From Prevotella sp. (lineage in GTDB: Bacteria > Bacillota > Clostridia > Oscillospirales > Ruminococcaceae), in assembly GCA_023663025.1 (NCBI GenBank), contig JAMPIC010000011.1:1-64000 (forward strand): 64,000 nucleotides of DNA, in the 5' to 3' direction. The position numbers and the translations under genes are program-made. This document shows, one piece after another, positions 1 to 7,747 of the stretch. A model generated the notes under the pieces. The model saw only the letters and a list, made by a program, of their open reading frames with translations, made no database searches and had not been told where the DNA came from. Within the stretch, counting starts at the first letter, position 1. Every line of letters begins with the position of its first letter.

Positions 1-290
1 TAAACTATTGTATAGTTATCACAGTATCGCTTAACTTTTCCACGGGACAGCACCAACGTCCCATATTTGAGACATAGTTGTTTGCATGACAAAAATTGCC
101 ATAAATTTTGATAATGCAGGAATATGCCATTAATAAAATTGGGTTTTATTTGGTCCTTAAAAGATAGAAAACTTGCGAAAAGATGCAATAACTTCTTGAA
201 AGCGAATGTCACCCAATGGCTTAAAATCGTCGTTTGACGAAGTTTCACAGAAAGCCGGAAATGCAAGGAAAACAATAAGGGTTTAGTATA
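1..290. repeat. Dispersed repeat, copy A (degenerate, may extend left of the window)
   Basis: Bases 1 to about 240 match 28425 to about 28670 in the same orientation at roughly 75% identity by eye. Shared blocks include ATATGCCATTA, AAATTGGGTTTTATTTG, CCTTAAAAGATAG, TTGCGAAAAGAT and TTCTTGAAAGC. Translated from the ATG at 124, this copy gives a 37-residue open frame. The other copy gives a similar frame broken by a stop and a one-base shift, so the repeat may be a decayed coding sequence. No terminal inverted repeats or target duplication are visible. The rest of the stretch up to the gene at 316 holds only that gene's ribosome-binding site. Confidence 0.6.
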
Positions 291-315
291 AAAACTTTTT
301 GGAGGACGTTACACA

Positions 316-876
316 ATGAGCAAATTTGATTTTCTTTCATCGGGAGACTTTTCGGACGCGGAGGAATTTCTCGAAAAGCAGAAGCGTTACGCGTCGCTGA
401 AAAGTGACGAGCTGGAGGGCATACCCGAAAGCGAGACGGTGTTTGCGGTAACGTCCTGGATAGAGGGGAAATTTTCCGAAGACTGGCGGGATATGGGCAG
501 TGTGCTGAACTCGCTTCCCACGCCGTGTCTGAACGTCTACTGCGCAAATTACGTCAAAAACGAAATACTTGGCGGCGGCTTTGCGCAGGCTTTTTTCAAC
601 ACGTCGCGGGACTACATAGGCGTTGCTGCCGCAGGCTTCCGCGCGATAGGGTACGGCAAGCTCGGGGACGTTGCCGAGCAGGCGCTGAAAATAAATTACG
701 ACAGCGGGAAAAAAGTCTCTGGCAGGAGTATCGAAGATTTTTTGGAGTTTGCCGCGAATGATGATTACAAAACGGTTGACAAGGATTTTCGGAGGATTTT
801 TGAGGAGAAAAAATTTAACAGGCTTGCGAAAGAGTACATTTTAAAATACACAAAGTATTTCGGTGAGCAAATGTGA
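316..876 (+). CDS. DMP19-like (DUF4375) protein
   Basis: A 186-residue soluble protein of unknown cellular role. The central block NEILGGGFAQAFFN followed by a helix and AIGYGKLGDVAEQA resembles DUF4375, the C-terminal domain of the DNA-mimic protein DMP19. That family has a conserved NGGF...FFN motif and an IGA-like turn. The start ATG at 316 follows GGAGGACGTTACACA with good spacing. It is the first of a closely spaced plus-strand run (TIGR04076 gene 27 bases downstream, then ilvD), and the dispersed repeat lies directly upstream. A DNA-mimic activity is not shown by sequence alone; only the family assignment is proposed. Confidence 0.55.
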   Translation: MSKFDFLSSGDFSDAEEFLEKQKRYASLKSDELEGIPESETVFAVTSWIEGKFSEDWRDMGSVLNSLPTPCLNVYCANYVKNEILGGGFAQAFFNTSRDYIGVAAAGFRAIGYGKLGDVAEQALKINYDSGKKVSGRSIEDFLEFAANDDYKTVDKDFRRIFEEKKFNRLAKEYILKYTKYFGEQM

Positions 877-903
877 AAATTTAACAGCCAAGGAGGGATT
901 TTT

Positions 904-1440
904 ATGCAGCACAAATGCAGGGTTGAGGTACTGGAGAAAAAGCTTTTTGCAGACTATCAGCAAAAATACCTTGCTGACCCGAAGTCGGGGGAATGTCCCT
1001 TTTACAGCGTTGGGGACGTTACCCTGTTTGAGCGGTACGGCGGCGAGGACACGTTCTGGACTATGGCAAAGGGTGCGCACTGCTCCGAGGCTTGGGACTG
1101 CATAAGCAGGTACGTTTACGCCGCTTTGCAGGGCGGCGCTGTAATGCGGGGCTGGACTAACGACGAGCGGGTTATGATAGCCTGCTGCAACGATGGAACG
1201 CGCCCCGTTATTTTCAAAATCGAGCGCATTGACTATAAGGTTTTGTACATTGACGGAATTGACGGTAAAAACTGCCGGTCGCTCCTTGACGGGCTTATGG
1301 AAATCGAGAACGTCACAAACGCCGTTTACCGCGAGGAGAAGGGCTTTACCGAGCTTTTTGTTGACAGGGATATTCCCGACGAGGTTATTGCGGAAACCGT
1401 CAAGGCGGCGGGAAATTTCAAAATTGTTAAAATCGATTAA
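904..1440 (+). CDS. TIGR04076 family protein with HMA-like C-terminal half
   Basis: A 178-residue protein. The N-terminal part has the family layout: KCRVEVLEK at the start, a GECPFYSVGD segment, a Cys-containing CSEAWDCISRYVYAAL helix, and MIACCNDGTRPVIFKIERI, where the CC pair and the RPV.F.IERI tail are the strongest signature. Residues from about 112 to the end (KVLYIDGIDG...CRSLLDGL...FKIVKID) read like a beta-alpha-beta heavy-metal-associated fold but lack a CxxC. The start ATG at 904 follows AAGGAGGGATTTTT. The biochemical function of TIGR04076 is unknown. It probably shares a transcript with its neighbours. Confidence 0.7.
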   Translation: MQHKCRVEVLEKKLFADYQQKYLADPKSGECPFYSVGDVTLFERYGGEDTFWTMAKGAHCSEAWDCISRYVYAALQGGAVMRGWTNDERVMIACCNDGTRPVIFKIERIDYKVLYIDGIDGKNCRSLLDGLMEIENVTNAVYREEKGFTELFVDRDIPDEVIAETVKAAGNFKIVKID

Positions 1441-1467
1441 AATAATTATAAATTGGAGGAAACAAAA

Positions 1468-3126
1468 ATGTACAGTGATTCAATCAAAAACGGAGCTAAC
1501 AACGCTCCCCACCGCGCGCTTTTCCACGCGCTCGGTCTTACAAACGAGGAGATTTCCCGCCCTATGGTAGGAATTGTCAGCTCCTACAACGAAATCGTTC
1601 CCGGGCATATGAACATCGACAAGGTTGTGGACGCGGTCAAGCTGGGCGTGGCTATGGCGGGGGGAACTCCCGTTGTGTTCCCCGCAATCGCAGTCTGCGA
1701 CGGTATTGCTATGGGGCATCGGGGTATGAAGTACTCTCTCGTCACCCGCGACCTTATCGCCGACAGCACCGAGGCTATGGCTCTTGCACACGGCTTTGAC
1801 GCGCTGGTAATGGTTCCCAACTGCGACAAGAACGTCCCCGGTTTGCTTATGGCGGCGGCGCGGCTGAATATCCCCACAATTTTCGTCAGCGGCGGACCTA
1901 TGCTTGCGGGGCGGGTTGACGGCAAAAAGACAAGTTTTTCCAGTATTTCCGAGGCGGTTGGACAGTTTGCGGCAGGCACTATTGACGCGGAAAAACTGGA
2001 AGAGTACGAGAAAAAAGGCTGCCCCACCTGCGGCTCTTGTTCGGGAATGTACACCGCCAACTCAATGAATTGCCTTACCGAGGTGCTGGGAATGGCTCTA
2101 CGCGGAAACGGCACAATTCCCGCAGTTTACTCGCAGCGCATAGAGCTTGCCAAGCACGCGGGCATGAAGATTATGGAGCTTCTCGAAAAGGACATCAAGC
2201 CTCTTGACATTATGACGGAAAAGGCGTTTATGAACGCTCTCACGGTGGATATGGCGTTGGGCTGTTCAACCAACAGTATGCTCCACCTGCCCGCAATTGC
2301 CCACGAGTGCGGAATTGACATCAACCTTGACATTGCCAACGAGATAAGCTCAAAAACTCCCAATCTTTGCCACCTTGCCCCTGCGGGACACACCTACGTC
2401 GAGGAGCTTGACGAGGCGGGCGGCGTTTACGCGGTGATGAACGAGCTTTCCAAGAAAAACCTGCTGAACCTTGACTGTATGACGGCAACGGGCAAAACCG
2501 TGGGCGAGAACATTTCGGGCTGCGTGAACAGGGACACCGAGGTTATACGTCCCATAGAAAACCCCTATAGCCAAACGGGGGGAATTGCCGTTCTGCGGGG
2601 AAATCTCGCGCCCGACAGCTGTGTGGTGAAGAGGAGCGCGGTCTGCGAGGAAATGCTTGTGCATAGCGGTTCGGCGCGGGTTTTTGACTGCGAGGAGGAC
2701 GCTATGGCGGCAATCACGGGCGGAAAAATCAAGGAGGGCGACGTGGTCGTTATCCGCTATGAGGGTCCCAAGGGCGGTCCGGGTATGCGCGAAATGCTGA
2801 ACCCAACCTCCGCAATAATGGGTATGGGTCTGGGCAGCAAGGTCGCCCTTATCACCGACGGACGTTTCAGCGGCGCAACCCGCGGCGCGGCGATAGGACA
2901 CGTTTCCCCCGAGGCGGCTGTAGGCGGCGTTATCGGCGTTGTCGAGGAGGGGGACACGATCTCCATAAACATTCCCGAAAACACCATTACCCTCGACGTG
3001 CCGCAGGAGGAGATAGACCGCAGACTTGCGGCGTTCACGCCCAAAACTAAGGAGCTGCACGGCTATCTGAAACGCTACGCTAAAATGGTTACGTCGGGGT
3101 CGACGGGGGCTATTTTGAAGGACTGA
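1468..3126 (+). CDS. ilvD: Dihydroxy-acid dehydratase IlvD
   Basis: A 552-residue cytoplasmic Fe-S enzyme. IlvD converts dihydroxyisovalerate and dihydroxymethylvalerate to the 2-keto acids in valine, leucine and isoleucine synthesis. Cluster and active-site motifs are present: [10 protein letters not shown] near residue 120, [17 protein letters not shown] near 190-205, and [15 protein letters not shown]. The C-terminal [14 protein letters not shown] and [16 protein letters not shown] blocks are intact, and the length is normal for the family. ATG at 1468 is chosen over an in-frame TTG at 1453 because TTGGAGGAAACAAAA spaces the Shine-Dalgarno correctly only for 1468. No other branched-chain synthesis genes are in the window. 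Confidence 0.97.
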   Translation: MYSDSIKNGANNAPHRALFHALGLTNEEISRPMVGIVSSYNEIVPGHMNIDKVVDAVKLGVAMAGGTPVVFPAIAVCDGIAMGHRGMKYSLVTRDLIADSTEAMALAHGFDALVMVPNCDKNVPGLLMAAARLNIPTIFVSGGPMLAGRVDGKKTSFSSISEAVGQFAAGTIDAEKLEEYEKKGCPTCGSCSGMYTANSMNCLTEVLGMALRGNGTIPAVYSQRIELAKHAGMKIMELLEKDIKPLDIMTEKAFMNALTVDMALGCSTNSMLHLPAIAHECGIDINLDIANEISSKTPNLCHLAPAGHTYVEELDEAGGVYAVMNELSKKNLLNLDCMTATGKTVGENISGCVNRDTEVIRPIENPYSQTGGIAVLRGNLAPDSCVVKRSAVCEEMLVHSGSARVFDCEEDAMAAITGGKIKEGDVVVIRYEGPKGGPGMREMLNPTSAIMGMGLGSKVALITDGRFSGATRGAAIGHVSPEAAVGGVIGVVEEGDTISINIPENTITLDVPQEEIDRRLAAFTPKTKELHGYLKRYAKMVTSGSTGAILKD

Positions 3127-3247
3127 TGTTATGAATAAAAAATTAACGGTCGGTAAACTTTTCGGCATAATTTTCTGTATCCTCGCGGCGGCGGGTACGG
3201 CGGTTCTGCTTTGGGCGAATATCTATTTCGGCGGGCAGATGAAGCTG
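3118..3247 (+). repeat. 130-bp direct repeat, copy 1
   Basis: Bases 3118-3247 and 3801-3930 agree at all but about seven positions and have equal length. The repeat runs from the last codons of ilvD through the start codon and the membrane anchor of the first paralogue. Similarity falls sharply just after GATGAAGCTG, inside both genes, which points to a recombination or gene-conversion tract limited to the anchor. Confidence 0.8.
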
Positions 3248-3580
3248 ATAGACAAGTTATATACTGCTCTTGAGCGGGACGACATCAATGGGTTTAAGGC
3301 TTGCTTTGCCGAAGATATAAGCGAGGAACATTTTTCTGAATTTAAAAATGCTATTTCAATTTTGCAGGATAACGAGGAGCTTCATGCAAAAGTTAAATTC
3401 ATTTACCGAGTAAGTCTTTCAAGTAATTTAATTTCTAATTCATATTATGTGGTATATAGTGTAACAATTTATAATGATGAGGAACACAAAGAAATTAAAG
3501 AACAGCTTTTTCCAATGAAGCGTGAGGGAGGAAAATGGGTTTTGGATTTCTATTCTCCCTACTATCCTATTTTTCTGTAA
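3131..3580 (+). CDS. Small membrane-anchored protein, tandem copy 1
   Basis: A 149-residue protein with one N-terminal hydrophobic segment (residues about 10-32, KLFGIIFCILAAAGTAVLLW) followed by a probably extracytoplasmic domain. That domain has the look of a DUF4878/NTF2-like lumazine-binding fold: LYTALERDDINGFKACF, a middle SILQDNEELHAKVKF, and a closing GGKWVLDFYSP strand. It begins 4 bases after ilvD stops. A second copy starts at 3814. The first 130 bases of the two genes are nearly identical, while the domain-coding parts have diverged strongly. No function can be assigned. Confidence 0.65.
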   Translation: MNKKLTVGKLFGIIFCILAAAGTAVLLWANIYFGGQMKLIDKLYTALERDDINGFKACFAEDISEEHFSEFKNAISILQDNEELHAKVKFIYRVSLSSNLISNSYYVVYSVTIYNDEEHKEIKEQLFPMKREGGKWVLDFYSPYYPIFL

Positions 3581-3598
3581 AAAGGAGTGTTAAGCCCG

Positions 3599-3667
3599 AT
3601 GAAACGCCTTGTAATAGGTATGACCGCCCACGTTGACTCGGGCAAAACCACCCTGTCGCGATTATGA
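3599..3667 (+). pseudogene. Stub of an EF-G/TetM-like translation GTPase
   Basis: After AAGGAGTG at 3582-3589, an ATG at 3599 opens a 22-residue frame reading MKRLVIGMTAHVDSGKTTLS and ending in TGA at 3665-3667. AHVDSGKTTLS is the P-loop of the TetM/EF-G GTPase family, which starts in exactly this way, but everything downstream of G1 is gone. The remaining bases to 3800 encode another, unrelated frame. This is a remnant left by deletion and cannot confer resistance or act in translation. Confidence 0.75.
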
Positions 3668-3809
3668 AAGTCACCCGGTTTTATATCTCTGCGGCGGAGA
3701 AATTCTTTACCCGTATAAGAGATATGAAACGGAATACTGGGCAAAATTCACCCCCGACAGCCATTTCAGCCTTGACGGAATAAACGGACTGCTCGATGTA
3801 AAGGATTGA
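3660..3809 (+). pseudogene. C-terminal fragment of an unidentified protein
   Basis: In the frame ending at TGA 3807-3809 the translation contains YLCGGEILYPYKRYETEYWA and then HFSLDGINGLLDVKD. It has no start codon or ribosome-binding site of its own, and it abuts the GTPase stub. Its last codons fall in the 130-bp repeat that begins the second anchored paralogue. It reads like the tail of a deleted gene that once sat between the paralogues. Confidence 0.4.
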
Positions 3810-3930
3810 TATTATGGATAAAAAATTAACGACAGGTAAACTTTTCGGCATAATTTTCTGTATCCTCGCGGCGGTGGGTACGGCGGTTCTGCTTTGGGCG
3901 AATATCTATTTCGGCGGGCAGATGAAGCTG
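3801..3930 (+). repeat. 130-bp direct repeat, copy 2
   Basis: Partner of 3118-3247, offset by 683 bases with no length change. It covers the start region and membrane anchor of the second paralogue. Unequal recombination between the two copies would delete or duplicate the intervening GTPase stub. Confidence 0.8.
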
Positions 3931-4230
3931 GCGGATAAATACTACACCGCTTTGGCGCGGGACGATTTTGAGGGGTACAAGGCTTGCTTTAACTATGCAG
4001 TGACCGAGGAAGAATTTGCCAAAGACAGAGAAAAAATATTAATTTTGCAGGATAACGAAAAAATTCATGCAAAATTGAAGTTTGTTCAACGGGTACGGCA
4101 TTATGCTCCCGGTGATGAATATTACGCCGTTTACTGTGATTTGACGTTGTACAACGACGCCGAAAGCGGTAAAAAAGACGCGGTTGTTTGTCTTTGCCGC
4201 AGAAACGGCAAATGGGTGGTGATGAGGTGA
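3814..4230 (+). CDS. Small membrane-anchored protein, tandem copy 2
   Basis: A 138-residue paralogue of the protein at 3131. The anchor (about residues 10-32) is almost identical. The outer domain keeps YYTALARDDFEGYKACF, ILILQDNEKIHAKLKFVQRV and a terminal NGKWVVMR strand, but most other positions differ. An NTF2-like fold is an inference from this strand-helix pattern. It ends directly at a strong terminator, so it closes the ilvD-containing transcript. Confidence 0.65.
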   Translation: MDKKLTTGKLFGIIFCILAAVGTAVLLWANIYFGGQMKLADKYYTALARDDFEGYKACFNYAVTEEEFAKDREKILILQDNEKIHAKLKFVQRVRHYAPGDEYYAVYCDLTLYNDAESGKKDAVVCLCRRNGKWVVMR

Positions 4231-4265
4231 AAAATCCCGCGAGGTTAATGCTTCGCGGGATTTTT
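4230..4265 (+). terminator. Rho-independent terminator
   Basis: AAAAATCCCGCGA at 4230-4242 pairs perfectly with TCGCGGGATTTTT at 4253-4265, giving a 13-bp stem, a 10-base loop and a T-tract. It overlaps the stop of the second anchored paralogue. The matching A-tract may let it work in both directions. Confidence 0.9.
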
Positions 4266-4328
4266 GAATATCGGGAAGATCGGCGGCAATTGCAGTCCGC
4301 GGAAAATATTAAAAATTTTCCGTACCTA

Positions 4329-4357
4329 TTGACAAAAATAAATATATGTTGTATACT
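4329..4357 (+). promoter_or_regulatory. Sigma-A promoter of the 4.4-10.2 kb operon
   Basis: TTGACA at 4329-4334 and TATACT at 4352-4357 are separated by exactly 17 bases. Transcription should start near 4364, inside the operator palindrome described next. No other promoter of this quality is seen before 10221, so it may drive all six genes. Confidence 0.85.
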
Positions 4358-4364
4358 GATATTG

Positions 4365-4424
4365 GTTAGCTGTTGCTAATATGGCGGCAGCGTCTGTTTC
4401 GGCAGCAAGTTAGCTCAATCTAAC
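4365..4424. promoter_or_regulatory. Operator palindromes, putative TetR site 1
   Basis: TTAGC-TGTT-GCTAA at 4366-4379 is a perfect palindrome beginning 8 bases after the -10 box. A second inverted repeat, GTTAG-CTCAAT-CTAAC, lies at 4409-4424. The first resembles GTTAGC-N5-GTAAC sites at 55658, 55830 and 57032, at comparable positions of other promoters. Binding by the TetR protein encoded at 55892 is inferred from this sharing. Confidence 0.6.
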
Positions 4425-4444
4425 CAAATTAAAGGTACTGAACT

Positions 4445-4942
4445 ATGGTTTGGAATGTTGTAATTATTGAAGCGGCAGTTTTTATCGCGCTGTTTTCGGC
4501 GGCGGTGATATTTTCGGCAATGAAAAATCCCGGGGCGGGCGTACATAATTACCCTCCCGAAATCCGCGAGGAATATTTCAAAAATCACAGGCGGACGGAA
4601 ACCGCGCCCCTCGGCAAAAAAGCTATCGTCCAAAAGCTTGCGACGGTAATTATTTTCGCGGCGGTTCTGACGGCGGGAGCGGTCATAGCAGGCGCTGAAA
4701 GCTTTTGGGACGGCTTCGTTTTCGGCTTTCTGCTTTTGGCGGCGGAGGGCGTTTGGGACACGTTTTTCATTGATTGGGTGCTGTTCGCAAAATGGAAAAT
4801 ATTCCGCCTGCCCGGCACGGAGCATATGGATAAAGAGTACGGGCAGAAACGGTTTCACGTCAAGGGAATGATTTTTCCCGGTCTGCTGTATGCGATTGCG
4901 GTCGGCGCGCTTACGGGGCTTGGGACAATTCTGATAAAATAA
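4445..4942 (+). CDS. Small polytopic membrane protein of a family present four times here
   Basis: A 165-residue protein with about four hydrophobic helices (residues about 5-25, 65-85, 88-108 and 142-162). The most conserved-looking stretch is the loop FFIDWVLFAKW followed by RLPGTEHMD. A similar Asp plus PGTE loop occurs in the proteins at 56485 and 57710, and a weaker relative is at 58871. No catalytic motif is recognised, so the function is unknown. It is the first gene after a consensus promoter with an operator at the start site. The next gene begins 16 bases downstream. Confidence 0.7.
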   Translation: MVWNVVIIEAAVFIALFSAAVIFSAMKNPGAGVHNYPPEIREEYFKNHRRTETAPLGKKAIVQKLATVIIFAAVLTAGAVIAGAESFWDGFVFGFLLLAAEGVWDTFFIDWVLFAKWKIFRLPGTEHMDKEYGQKRFHVKGMIFPGLLYAIAVGALTGLGTILIK

Positions 4943-4958
4943 TTAAAGGGTTGATTTT

Positions 4959-5651
4959 ATGGAAAAAAATTTACCGCAAATTAAATACAGCATTTTCGGA
5001 ATTATCGGCTGCATTTGCTTCGGTATCGGCGATTGGCTGCTGGGGCTGGTCGACACGGCGGCGGTGGAGGGCGGTGCGTTTTATTACATTCGCGGGGGAC
5101 ACGGCGCAGATTACAGTACGGCAAAGCTTGCGGCGGTTTTCGCCCTTGCAGCGGTCGGTATGATTTTTTTGCAGGCGGGACTTACCCGGGTTTCCGACAT
5201 CGGCAAAACCGAAAAAACAAAGCGCGTCCTCGAATATATTCTGGGACTTTGCGCGGCGGCGTGTCCGATAATTCATTTTATCGTGGCGGCGCAGGTTTTT
5301 ATTTTTTCACAGACCGATAAATTCGGCGGACGGGAGCTTGCGGTCACGCTTTCGGGCGGCTTTGCAAGCGTTAGTACGGCGGCTTTTTACGGGGCGTATT
5401 TATTTGTTTTTGCGGGGTATTTGGCAGTACCTATCGCCGTAATCGCGGGAAAAACCTGCCTAAAAAAATCGGCGGCAATTTTCACCCCGTTAGTGCCTAT
5501 GACAATAGTTTCCGAGGTCAGAGAAGCGCTGCCGGACACTCCTTTTGCGTACGGCTTATTCACGTTTTGTATGAATTTCGGAATGATAGTTTGGTTTATT
5601 TATTTAATTTGCGCAAATAAAAAATTAAAAAGGAGCGCTGAAAATGGATAA
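4959..5651 (+). CDS. Polytopic membrane protein (DUF6796-like), paralogue 1
   Basis: A 230-residue protein with about six hydrophobic segments. The N-terminal GIIGCICFGIGDWLLG is echoed in the protein at 6342 (MIGCVFMGSGDWLM), and both end in a MIVWF/MIIWF helix after a PDTPFAYG/PDSPFRLG loop. That makes the two true paralogues. They resemble the DUF6796 group; this name is from memory and tentative. The start ATG at 4959 follows AAAGGG. The stop overlaps the start of the next gene by 8 bases, implying translational coupling. Confidence 0.65.
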   Translation: MEKNLPQIKYSIFGIIGCICFGIGDWLLGLVDTAAVEGGAFYYIRGGHGADYSTAKLAAVFALAAVGMIFLQAGLTRVSDIGKTEKTKRVLEYILGLCAAACPIIHFIVAAQVFIFSQTDKFGGRELAVTLSGGFASVSTAAFYGAYLFVFAGYLAVPIAVIAGKTCLKKSAAIFTPLVPMTIVSEVREALPDTPFAYGLFTFCMNFGMIVWFIYLICANKKLKRSAENG

Positions 5652-6306
5652 ATATTTAAAAGCGTTAAGACCCGCAATGGTGAAAATTCTGCGAAAAAAA
5701 TACGGCGAAAAAGAGGTTGCAAAACGGCTGAAAAAAACCGAGCGGCTTTATTACAAATGGATACGCGAAGAAGGCGATCTGGGCGGAAGAAAAAATATAA
5801 TGTCCTCGAATATTTTTCTTTTTTATGGGACGTGCGCGTTTTATGAAGCGGTCGACCGCAATTTCACAAAAAAGGACTTTGATATTTTATTCGGCATCAC
5901 AATGGAAAAGAAGCTTAAAATGATGCGGATTATTGATATGAACAAGCTTGAAAAGAAAAAATGGCTGATGAAGCTTGCATATAAATTCATTGAAAAATTA
6001 AAAAATAAAAGCGATGAAAAGCGGGGAAACGAGTGGGGCAACACTTGGAAAATCCGCGTAAATCCCAACAACCGCAAGAGGGGAATTGCCTTTTCTTTGG
6101 ACACCTGCCCGCTGTATGAATTTGCTCGGAAACACGGCTATACGGACATTCTGCCGTTTATGTGCAAATCCGACCACGCCGTCGCAAAAGCTTTTCACGC
6201 GAAACTGATACGGCACAATATTCTTTCCGACGGCGACAAAACCTGCGAATACTGGTATGTCGGGGACAAGTCCCCAGAGGCTTTGCGGGATAAAAATTCA
6301 AAATAA
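5644..6306 (+). CDS. ATC hydrolase family protein
   Basis: A 220-residue soluble protein. Its C-terminal half carries the L-2-amino-thiazoline-4-carboxylate hydrolase family signature: DTCPLYEFARKHGYTDILPF, a CKSDHAVAKAFHAKLIR helix, then CEYWYVGDKS. In Pseudomonas the namesake enzyme opens a thiazoline ring on the way to L-cysteine. Most Firmicute members have no proven substrate and are often encoded beside TetR regulators, as may effectively be the case here through the shared operator. The gene overlaps the upstream membrane protein gene by 8 bases, and its paralogue follows 35 bases later. Confidence 0.75.
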   Translation: MDKYLKALRPAMVKILRKKYGEKEVAKRLKKTERLYYKWIREEGDLGGRKNIMSSNIFLFYGTCAFYEAVDRNFTKKDFDILFGITMEKKLKMMRIIDMNKLEKKKWLMKLAYKFIEKLKNKSDEKRGNEWGNTWKIRVNPNNRKRGIAFSLDTCPLYEFARKHGYTDILPFMCKSDHAVAKAFHAKLIRHNILSDGDKTCEYWYVGDKSPEALRDKNSK

Positions 6307-6341
6307 ATTTTAAAAAAATTTTATTTAGGAGGGAAATTAAA

Positions 6342-7019
6342 TTGCAAAAAACAAATAAAAAAATTATGACAATTTCGCTCATCTGCGGAATGATAGGCTG
6401 CGTTTTTATGGGCAGCGGCGACTGGCTGATGATGTACGGCGAAACCGCTTACGGCGGCAATTTGACGTGGCTCACCGAGGGCGTGAAAAATATCCCCGCT
6501 TGGCGAAATTCCCTTTCAATGCTCGTGTCGTTCCCCGCCATAATTTTTTACGGAATCGGCTTGTTCGCCATAGAAAAATTTATAAAAAAAGAAAACTGCA
6601 AAAAAATTTATCATTATTTAACGGTTTTCGGACTTACGCCTTGGCTGTGCCTGCACCTTTTTTATGTGATGATTTTGTATCTTTTCGCGTGGCTTAACGG
6701 CAGCGGTTACGAGGCGGTTTCCCTGTCCGCCTGCGAGGCTTTGTACGGGCATTTGAAATGGGTGGTATTCCTCAGCGAAGCCTTTATGCTGCCGCCTTTT
6801 TTGTACTGGTTTTATCTGCAAATTTCGGGGAAAACCCTTTTCCCGAAAGGCTTCGCGTTTACGAATGTGCTTGTGATCTATCTGCTTCTGCTAATTGTAA
6901 AAATGCTGCTCCCGGACAGTCCGTTCCGTCTCGGATTTACCAACGGACTTATGAGCGAAAGTATGATTATTTGGTTCGGAATAATGCTTGTTTGGGTAAA
7001 TTCCAAACGGGAAAAATAA
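6342..7019 (+). CDS. Polytopic membrane protein (DUF6796-like), paralogue 2
   Basis: A 225-residue protein with about six hydrophobic segments, paralogous to the protein at 4959 (shared GDWL near the N-terminus, PDSPFRLGFTNGL and a closing MIIWFGIMLVWVN helix). TTG at 6342 is chosen as start: AGGAGGG lies 8 bases upstream, while the first ATG (6366) would lie about 30 bases from any Shine-Dalgarno and would trim the N-terminus. The flanking ATC-hydrolase and exporter genes suggest a role in a membrane-linked detoxification or export unit, but no motif shows this. Confidence 0.65.
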   Translation: MQKTNKKIMTISLICGMIGCVFMGSGDWLMMYGETAYGGNLTWLTEGVKNIPAWRNSLSMLVSFPAIIFYGIGLFAIEKFIKKENCKKIYHYLTVFGLTPWLCLHLFYVMILYLFAWLNGSGYEAVSLSACEALYGHLKWVVFLSEAFMLPPFLYWFYLQISGKTLFPKGFAFTNVLVIYLLLLIVKMLLPDSPFRLGFTNGLMSESMIIWFGIMLVWVNSKREK

Positions 7020-7048
7020 ATTTAATTTTTTGAAACGGAGGCAAAAAA

Positions 7049-7747
7049 ATGTTGGTTGAATTAAAAGATGTAGTTAAAATTTACGGCACTGGCGAGGGCA
7101 AACAAACCGCCGTCGACCACGTCAGCTTCACAATTGACGAGGGAGAATTTACGGTAATTCTCGGGCAGTCGGGAGCGGGAAAGTCCACCATTTTAAATAT
7201 GCTGGGCGGTATGGATACCCCCACCGAGGGAAGCGTTGTCGTTGCGGGGAAAACCGTTTCCGCAATGAACGACAGGCAGCTGGGCGATTACCGCGCGGAC
7301 ACGGTGGGATTTATTTTTCAGTTCTACAACCTGCTGCCGAGCCTTACGGCGTACGAAAATATCGCCCTCACCAAAAGCATTGTCAAGGGCGCGAAAGACG
7401 CGGACGAGCTTTTAAAGATGGTGGGACTTTCCCATTGCCGCAACAAATTCCCGTCACAAATGTCTGGAGGCGAGCAGCAGAGAGTTTCCATAGCCCGGGC
7501 GCTTGCGAAAAATCCGAAAATACTTTTGGGGGACGAACCCACGGGCGCGCTTGATTCCCAAACGGGAGTTATGGTTCTGGAGCTTTTGCAGAAGCTGTGC
7601 AGAGACGAGGGAAAAACCGTAATTCTCGTCACCCACAACAGCGACATCGCGCAGTGCGCCGACAAGGTGATCCGTATGAAAAACGGAAAAATCAGGGAAA
7701 TAAAAATTAACGAAAATCCTCTTTCCGTGGGGGAGGTTGAGTGGTAA
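7049..7747 (+). CDS. ABC transporter ATP-binding protein (MacB/LolD type)
   Basis: A 232-residue ATPase. Walker A is GQSGAGKST near residue 39, the Q-loop FQFYNLLPSLTAYENI is typical of MacB/LolD/FtsE proteins, the signature is MSGGEQQRVSIARAL, Walker B is ILLGDEPTGALD, and the switch His is in VTHN. It partners the FtsX-type permease encoded immediately downstream (TAATG overlap). MacB-type pairs are mechanotransmission exporters or release factors rather than channels. The substrate cannot be read from sequence. No BceA/VraD-specific neighbour is adjacent. Confidence 0.93.
   Translation: MLVELKDVVKIYGTGEGKQTAVDHVSFTIDEGEFTVILGQSGAGKSTILNMLGGMDTPTEGSVVVAGKTVSAMNDRQLGDYRADTVGFIFQFYNLLPSLTAYENIALTKSIVKGAKDADELLKMVGLSHCRNKFPSQMSGGEQQRVSIARALAKNPKILLGDEPTGALDSQTGVMVLELLQKLCRDEGKTVILVTHNSDIAQCADKVIRMKNGKIREIKINENPLSVGEVEW

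Noticed and set aside
3599..3667. Tetracycline-resistance ribosomal protection gene
   Set aside because: Only the first 22 codons with the P-loop remain before a stop, so it is a remnant and not a resistance determinant.
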